A stretch of 28,245 nucleotides of DNA from the NCBI GenBank assembly GCA_964629975.1, contig CAZVUN010000026.1, forward strand, positions 1 to 28,245, read 5' to 3'. Numbering within the stretch: position 1 is the stretch's first letter; the number at the start of each line of letters is the position of its first letter. Below, piece by piece: positions 23,663 to 28,245 of this stretch. The notes beneath the pieces are model-generated. The model had not been told where the DNA came from. It did not search any database and worked only from the letters and a program-made list of their open reading frames with translations. A program made the translations under genes and the position numbers. The stretch is from G020354085 sp964629975 (GTDB taxonomy: Bacteria; Pseudomonadota; Gammaproteobacteria; Acidiferrobacterales; Sulfurifustaceae).

Positions 23663-23898
23663 GCAGATCACCCCGGGATGCAGTTCTCAGCAACAGGACC
23701 GGCCGGCCCGTCGCTGCCCCGCGGTGGCGCGCCCGCACCGCCGTAGTTCGGATGCGCACCACAAGAGGACGCCGAACGCGGGGTCAGTTGCGGCTAAGTG
23801 CTTGTTTGTTCGTGATGGCACGGCGTGTGCTACCTATATTGAGGCGGAGTGTGATCGCAACGGCCGCAACGGCGCAAGCCGCGCGCAAAGGACAGGCA
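23663..23898. promoter_or_regulatory. Divergent region between UPF0016 gene and gpmA
   Basis: These 236 bases hold no convincing gene. The part near 23800-23840 is relatively AT-rich and includes TACCTATATT (23831-23840), a possible -10 for gpmA about 60 bases before its start. In the UPF0016 leader, GCGGTG (23721-23726) pairs with CACCGC (23736-23741) to form a small hairpin. The GGGGAGTA core of the yybP-ykoY manganese riboswitch was not found. Confidence 0.4.
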
Positions 23899-24615
23899 AT
23901 GATCAAGGTGGTGTTTCTGCGTCATGGGCAGAGTACCTGGAATCTGGAGAACCGCTTCACCGGCTGGACCGATGTCGATCTCTCGGCCCAGGGAATCGAG
24001 GAGGCGCGCCGTGCCGGGCAGCTGCTGAAGCACGAGGGCTACGCCTTCGACTACGCCTTCACCTCGGTGCTGAAGCGCGCCATCCGCACCCTGTGGCTGG
24101 TGCAGGAGGCACTGGACTGTCTGTGGCTGCCGGTGGAAAAGGACTGGCGCCTGAACGAACGTCACTACGGCGCGCTGCAAGGGCTCAACAAGGCCGAGAT
24201 CGCCGCCCACTACGGCGCCGGGCAGATGCACGCCTGGCGGCGCGGCTTCGCGGTGCGACCGCCGGCGCTCAGCAACACCGACCCGCGCCTGCCGAACAAC
24301 GATCCGCGCTACCGCGACCTGCCGCGCGCCTGGCTGCCGGATACCGAATCGCTCGCGGACACGATGAAGCGCGCGCTCGCCTGCTGGGAGGAGGCGATCC
24401 TGCCGAAGATTCTCGAAGGCAGGCGCGTGATCGTGGCGGCGCACGGCAACACGCTGCGCGCGCTCATCAAGCATCTCGAATTGCTGTCCGATGAAGCTAT
24501 CATGCAGGTCGAGGTTCCGACCGGCGTGCCGCTGGTGTACGAGTTCGACGAAGGTCTGAACGTGCTGGCGCGCTACTACCTCGAGCCGCCGGCGGCGCGC
24601 GCCGCCAACGGTTAG
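23899..24615 (+). CDS. gpmA: 2,3-bisphosphoglycerate-dependent phosphoglycerate mutase
   Basis: A 238-residue glycolytic and gluconeogenic enzyme that interconverts 3- and 2-phosphoglycerate. Signature LRHGQSTWN (7-15) contains the phosphohistidine His9; FTGWTDVDLS (20-29) and ERHYGALQG (87-95) follow, with Glu87 as the proton donor; AHGNTLRAL (181-189) contains His182. The length fits the dimeric dPGM type, slightly short at the C-terminus. AAAGGA lies about eight bases before the ATG. It is a single housekeeping gene between divergent and convergent neighbours. Confidence 0.96.
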   Translation: MIKVVFLRHGQSTWNLENRFTGWTDVDLSAQGIEEARRAGQLLKHEGYAFDYAFTSVLKRAIRTLWLVQEALDCLWLPVEKDWRLNERHYGALQGLNKAEIAAHYGAGQMHAWRRGFAVRPPALSNTDPRLPNNDPRYRDLPRAWLPDTESLADTMKRALACWEEAILPKILEGRRVIVAAHGNTLRALIKHLELLSDEAIMQVEVPTGVPLVYEFDEGLNVLARYYLEPPAARAANG

Positions 24616-24621
24616 CGCGCC
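24594..24621. terminator. Inverted repeat at the gpmA / transglutaminase convergent end
   Basis: GGCGCGC (24594-24600) pairs with GCGCGCC (24615-24621) around a 14-base loop spanning the end of gpmA and its stop. It ends right before the stop of the convergent gene. No T-tract follows. Confidence 0.35.
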
Positions 24622-25506
24622 TCACGGCGCCAGGCGCTGCATGTCGACGGCGACCTGCGCACGGTGGCTGGCGCCGCCGCCGTAGATGATGCCCTTGAGT
24701 GGCGTGATGTCGGCGTAGTCGCGGCCCCACGCCACGGTCACGTGCTGATCGATCGGCACCTGGTTGTTGGTCGGATCGAAATCGAGCCAGCCGGCGTCCG
24801 GGTCGTACACGGCGAACCACGCGTGCGAGGCGTCGGCCCCGAGGAGCCGCGGCTGGCCGGGCGCCGGCAGGGTTTCGATGTAGCCCGACACGTAACGCGC
24901 CGCGAGCCCGACGGCGCGCAGGCAGGCGATCGCCAGATGCGCGAAGTCCTGACACACGCCGCGGCGATGCGCGAACACGTGCGCCAGCGGCGTGGCGATG
25001 GTGGTGAAGCCGGGATCGTAGGTGAAGTCGCGGTGGATGCGTCCCATCAGGTCGTGCACCGCCTCGGCGAGCGCGCGCCCGGGCGCGAACGATTCGGCCG
25101 CGTAGGCTGCGATCTCGGCGCTCGGCGCGACCATCGGCGAGGCGAGCGTGAACTGGCGGGCGGCAAGCGTGGCCGGTGTGGTCTCGGCATGGGTGCGTGC
25201 CACGGCCTCCTCCCAGCACAGCCTCGACGGAGCGCACAACTGCGCCTCACGCGTCGCCAGCGCGACCTCGCTGGTCGCAGTGACCGTGAGCCGCGTGTGC
25301 GCCGACTGGATGGCGAAGTACACCACGGCATTGCCGAAGAAGTCCGTGCGCCGCGTCATCACCGCCGGCGCCGGCTCGATCTGCACGTCGTGGGCGAGCA
25401 GCTGCTGGTGCGGGCCGGCGCGCGGGATGAGATGCGCCTCGTTGTGACACAGCGTCACCGGTTCCGGGTAGCAGTACTCGGTGCGGTGGACCACGCGGTA
25501 TCTCAT
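24622..25506 (-). CDS. Transglutaminase-like cysteine protease-fold protein
   Basis: A 294-residue protein with the bacterial transglutaminase N-terminal beta region (RYRVVHRTEYCYPEPV at 2-17) and the catalytic core: Cys185 in RRGVCQDFAHL, His228 in ASHAWFAVY and an Asp in WLDFDPTNNQ (240-249, probably D244). No signal peptide is seen, so it should act in the cytoplasm. Its ATG overlaps the TGA of the ATP-grasp/alpha-E gene upstream, indicating coupling. Such transglutaminases are regularly linked to circularly permuted ATP-grasp and alpha-E proteins and are proposed to cut or make amide bonds in a peptide-tagging or metabolite system; the substrate is unknown. Confidence 0.9.
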   Translation of the reverse strand: MRYRVVHRTEYCYPEPVTLCHNEAHLIPRAGPHQQLLAHDVQIEPAPAVMTRRTDFFGNAVVYFAIQSAHTRLTVTATSEVALATREAQLCAPSRLCWEEAVARTHAETTPATLAARQFTLASPMVAPSAEIAAYAAESFAPGRALAEAVHDLMGRIHRDFTYDPGFTTIATPLAHVFAHRRGVCQDFAHLAIACLRAVGLAARYVSGYIETLPAPGQPRLLGADASHAWFAVYDPDAGWLDFDPTNNQVPIDQHVTVAWGRDYADITPLKGIIYGGGASHRAQVAVDMQRLAP

Positions 25507-28061
25507 GCGCCGCCGTCCGGTCGCACGCGCGCGAGCTGCTGGGGACCGCGCACGTCGGTGAAGTAGTGGCGCGTCAGCACCTCCGAGATCTGGGCGAGAG
25601 GCGCGGCGACGCGCGCGAGCAGGGCATCGAGCGCCGCGCGTGTCTGGGTCGCGGCATCCACACCGAGCAGCGTCGCCAGCTCCGCCAGCCGCAGGCTGCT
25701 GGTCGCCTCGAGCAGCAGCCGCGCCTCCTCGTTCAGCTGCACGCGGCCCTCCTCGCGCGGCAGCGCCGCCAGCGCCTCCTGCAGCTCGTTCAACTGATAG
25801 GCGAGCGCGCGGGGGTTGGTGTCGTCGAGCAACAGCAGCGCGAGCACCGGCTCGAGCTGCGGCTGCTCGTGGTAGCCGCGCCGGTAGGTCATGAGGCTCG
25901 CGGTGGTGCGCAGCACGGATTCGAGCAGCGCCTCCTCGACCGGCGGCTCGCGCGGCACGATCACGGTCGCGCGCAGCAGCGCGATCAGCATGAGCGCGCG
26001 CTCCAGGCGCCGCCCGGCGTCGAGAAACAGCCACGCCTGACCGCGAACCATGCTCTCCTGCGCCATGCCGAGCAGCGCCACGAGCTGGGTCACGAGCTCA
26101 TCGAGATCGTCCTGCAGGTCGCCGAGCTGCGCGCGCGAGCGCGCCTGCAGGCGTTCGTGGTGCGCGCGCAGCGCGCTGACCACGCGCCAGGTGTCGCTCG
26201 ACAGCCGGTCGCGCAGCGCATAGGCCGCGGTCAGCAGCGCCTGCACGGTGAAGCTGACCGAGCCGACGCGCTGGCTGTCGAGGACCACGGACAACAGCTC
26301 CGGCACCGGGTCCGCGAGCGTCGCCGCGCCGGGCGCAAAACCCGGCGCGGTGCCGGTCACGCGCGTGACCGCCACCAGCAGATCGGCGAGGCAGGCGTGA
26401 TCGCTCGCGCCCTGGTACTCGATGGCGTTGCCATAGGCGCGCAGCGTGCTGCGCACCAGACGCACGCTCTGCTCGGCGCGCTCGGCGTAGCGGCCGAGCC
26501 AGAACAGGTTGTCGGCGGCCCCGCCCGGCAGCGCGGCGCGCATCTCGGCCGCGGCCCGGCGCCGGCCGACACCGGCGAGCAGGCTCACCTGCTTCTCCGG
26601 TTCGGTGGCGAGGATCCAGGTGTCCTTCGACAGGCCGCCGGCCTGGTTCGACACGAGCAGGCTGTCCTGCGAGCCGGCGATACGCGTCAGCGCCCCGGGC
26701 ATCACCACGTAACCGTCGTCGCGCGCCACCAGAAAGGTGCGGATCACCGCGCGCCGTGCCTCGATCCCGGTCGCAGTGAGCGCCGGCACCGCGGAGAACG
26801 CCACCTGCTCCTGGCCGACGAAGGCGGACGGCTGGGCGCGCATGCGCGCCACGAGCGCGGCGCGTTCGGACGCGCTCAGCAAGGCGCCGAACAGCGGGCG
26901 GCTGCCGGCCTCGCGGTAGATCGGCCGGATCACCAGCCGCTCGAGGTTGGCGAGCACGTGCGCGCATTGCGCGGGATCGCCGCACCACCAGGTCGCGACC
27001 GACGGCAGCAGCAGCTCGCGCCCGAGGTAGTGGCGCGCGATCGCCGGCAGGAAGGCATTGAGCCCCGGGTTCTCCAGCACGCTCACGCCGAGCGGGTTGA
27101 CCACCGCGACCGTGCCACGCCGCACCGCCTCGGTCAGGCCCGGCACGCCGAGGCGCGACTCCGCGTACAGCTCGAGCGGATCGCAGAAGTGATCGTCCAC
27201 GCGCCGCAGGATCACGTCCACCGGCTCGAGCCGGCGCATGGCGCGCAACCACACGCGCCCGTCCTGCACGGTGAGGTCATCGCCGCGCGCCAGCGTGTAG
27301 CCGAGGTAGCCGGCGAGATAGGTATGCTCGAAATAGGTTTCGTTGAGCGGGCCCGGCGTCAGCACCACCACGCGCGGCTCGGTTTGCGGGCGCGGCGCGA
27401 GCGCCGCCAGGCTGGCGCGCAGGTTCTGGAAGAACAGCGCCAGCCGGTGCACGTGCGAGTCGCGGAACAGGCTCGGCAGGATGCGCGCCATGACCACGCG
27501 GTTCTCGAGCGCGTAGCCGGCGCCGGAGGGCGCCTGGGTGCGGTCGCTCAATACGCACACGCGCCCGTCCGGGCCGCGCGCCAGATCGGCGGCATACAGC
27601 GTGAGCGCGTGTGCGCCCGGCGCCCGCATGCCGTGGCAGGGACGCAGGAAACCGGCGTGACCGTACAGCAGCTCAGGCGGCAGCAGGCCGCGCGCGATCA
27701 GCGTCTGCGGCCCGTACATGTCCTTGAGAATGAGATCCAGTAGCTCGGCGCGCTGCTGCAGACCGACCTCGATGTCGCGCCACTCCTCGCTCGGCACCAG
27801 CACCGGAATCGGGTCGAGCTGCCACGGCCGCTCGAAGCCTTCCGGATCGCCGTAGACGTTGTACGTGACGCCGCTCTCGCGCAGCAGGCGGCGCGCCTCG
27901 CGCCAGCGGTCATTCAGCACGTCCACGCCGAGCGCGCCGAGCGCCTCGGCGAGGTAGCGCCAGTGCGCGCGCACCTCACCCTGCGGCGTCAGCATCTCGT
28001 CGTACGCGCCGGCCTGTTGCCGGTAGGCGCCGAGCACGGGATTGTTCAAGCCGGCATTCAT
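25503..28061 (-). CDS. Circularly permuted ATP-grasp fused to alpha-E domain protein
   Basis: An 852-residue fusion. Residues about 60-480 are a circularly permuted ATP-grasp ligase: MYGPQTLIARGLLPPELLYGH (split by family consensus around 115-135), LSDRTQAPSGAGYALENR (171-188), a VDVILRRVDD (281-290) metal or ATP region, and RTFLVARDDGYVVMPG (441-456). Residues about 510-835 are the all-helical alpha-E domain, starting ADNLFWLGRYAERAEQ. In many genomes these are two adjacent genes; here they are one. Predicted action is ATP-dependent amide-bond formation on an unidentified peptide or metabolite. It is coupled by ATGA overlap to the transglutaminase gene. Ribosome-site support for the start at 28061 is weak. 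Confidence 0.92.
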   Translation of the reverse strand: MNAGLNNPVLGAYRQQAGAYDEMLTPQGEVRAHWRYLAEALGALGVDVLNDRWREARRLLRESGVTYNVYGDPEGFERPWQLDPIPVLVPSEEWRDIEVGLQQRAELLDLILKDMYGPQTLIARGLLPPELLYGHAGFLRPCHGMRAPGAHALTLYAADLARGPDGRVCVLSDRTQAPSGAGYALENRVVMARILPSLFRDSHVHRLALFFQNLRASLAALAPRPQTEPRVVVLTPGPLNETYFEHTYLAGYLGYTLARGDDLTVQDGRVWLRAMRRLEPVDVILRRVDDHFCDPLELYAESRLGVPGLTEAVRRGTVAVVNPLGVSVLENPGLNAFLPAIARHYLGRELLLPSVATWWCGDPAQCAHVLANLERLVIRPIYREAGSRPLFGALLSASERAALVARMRAQPSAFVGQEQVAFSAVPALTATGIEARRAVIRTFLVARDDGYVVMPGALTRIAGSQDSLLVSNQAGGLSKDTWILATEPEKQVSLLAGVGRRRAAAEMRAALPGGAADNLFWLGRYAERAEQSVRLVRSTLRAYGNAIEYQGASDHACLADLLVAVTRVTGTAPGFAPGAATLADPVPELLSVVLDSQRVGSVSFTVQALLTAAYALRDRLSSDTWRVVSALRAHHERLQARSRAQLGDLQDDLDELVTQLVALLGMAQESMVRGQAWLFLDAGRRLERALMLIALLRATVIVPREPPVEEALLESVLRTTASLMTYRRGYHEQPQLEPVLALLLLDDTNPRALAYQLNELQEALAALPREEGRVQLNEEARLLLEATSSLRLAELATLLGVDAATQTRAALDALLARVAAPLAQISEVLTRHYFTDVRGPQQLARVRPDGGA

Positions 28062-28124
28062 GGACGGACCGATGGCCCCGGGCCGACAGAATAGCGCAGC
28101 CGTGCGGCGCGCGCTCGACGGCGC

Positions 28125-28245
28125 TCAGCGCGTGAGATCGAGCACATAGCCCGTGCCCGTCTCGGCCGGCGGCAGCGCCATGGGTCCGCGCGCGGCGTGC
28201 GCCCGCACGCGACCGGCCGCGGCGCGCGGCGGCACGAACCACGGG
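28125..28245 (-). CDS. C-terminal end of an unidentified gene, cut by window edge
   Basis: The last 40 codons of a minus-strand frame are visible, ending TGYVLDLTR before a TGA. Codon positions and the 63-base gap to the ATP-grasp start fit an upstream member of the same operon. The gene usually found here is a large transglutaminase/DUF2126 protein, and some of those end in a similar LDLR-type tail as I recall, but forty residues are not enough to decide. The short gap 28062-28124 shows nothing further. Confidence 0.45.
   Translation of the reverse strand, partial: PWFVPPRAAAGRVRAHAARGPMALPPAETGTGYVLDLTR

Noticed and set aside
23663..23800. yybP-ykoY manganese riboswitch upstream of the UPF0016 gene
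   Set aside because: The conserved GGGGAGTA-type core is absent. A CTGAGA string occurs, but the other conserved parts of neither the manganese nor the TPP riboswitch are present.
1..28245. CRISPR arrays, tRNA or rRNA genes, insertion sequences, integrase or attachment sites
   Set aside because: No regularly spaced repeats, transposase or integrase motifs or tRNA-like clover patterns were noticed. Dispersed short repeats cannot be excluded by eye in such GC-rich sequence.

Overview
The window is very GC-rich, densely packed bacterial chromosome. The families present suggest a respiring proteobacterium, most likely a gammaproteobacterial sulfur or hydrogen oxidiser: an Isp-type (group 1e) uptake [NiFe] hydrogenase, all six hyp maturation genes, class II polyphosphate:AMP phosphotransferase, DUF3429, UPF0016, and a fused ATP-grasp/alpha-E protein. 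That assignment is inference from gene content. No rRNA, tRNA, insertion sequence, phage or CRISPR element was seen.

Left end, 1-2779, minus strand: a hydrogenase operon read as maturation protease, HupH-like protein, Tat-exported small subunit, Isp1 cytochrome b, and the first codons of a gene that should be isp2. The large subunit should lie beyond the window. Across a 310-base divergent region, hypC-hypA-hypB-hypD run on the plus strand, followed by a polyphosphate:AMP phosphotransferase and a UbiA/MenA-like prenyltransferase. One palindrome, TTGACGCACGTCAA, lies exactly midway between two -10-like hexamers. This suggests a single FNR/CRP-family activator switching on both halves of the system.

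Middle, 8162-18410: hypF and hypE are separated from hypCABD and from each other. Between them lie redox genes (a thioredoxin-DsbD fusion, an exported glutathione peroxidase, and a cysteine-free glutaredoxin-like/DUF3429 membrane protein), an M29-like metalloprotein, and a minus-strand pair made of a membrane patatin and an exported alpha/beta hydrolase. Together HypA-F and the protease would make and insert the NiFe(CN)2CO site. The 4-Cys proximal cluster of the small subunit points to an ordinary oxygen-sensitive uptake enzyme, which fits an FNR-type switch.

Right part, 18573-28245: a lipoprotein faces a minus-strand run of small membrane, envelope and hypothetical genes (hypothetical beta-rich protein, small membrane protein, DUF423, PH-like protein, outer-membrane barrel, UPF0016 Mn/Ca exporter). 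These are followed by gpmA and then a minus-strand cluster of transglutaminase-like protein and fused circularly permuted ATP-grasp/alpha-E protein, with the tail of one more gene at the edge. All four convergent gene junctions carry a compact GC-rich inverted repeat without a T-tract.

Nothing here is clearly a wholly new system. The items most worth a second look are the symmetric shared operator, the cysteine-free glutaredoxin-DUF3429 protein coupled to a peroxidase, the patatin whose catalytic dyad is split by a membrane insert, and the rearranged thioredoxin-DsbD fusion beside hypF.
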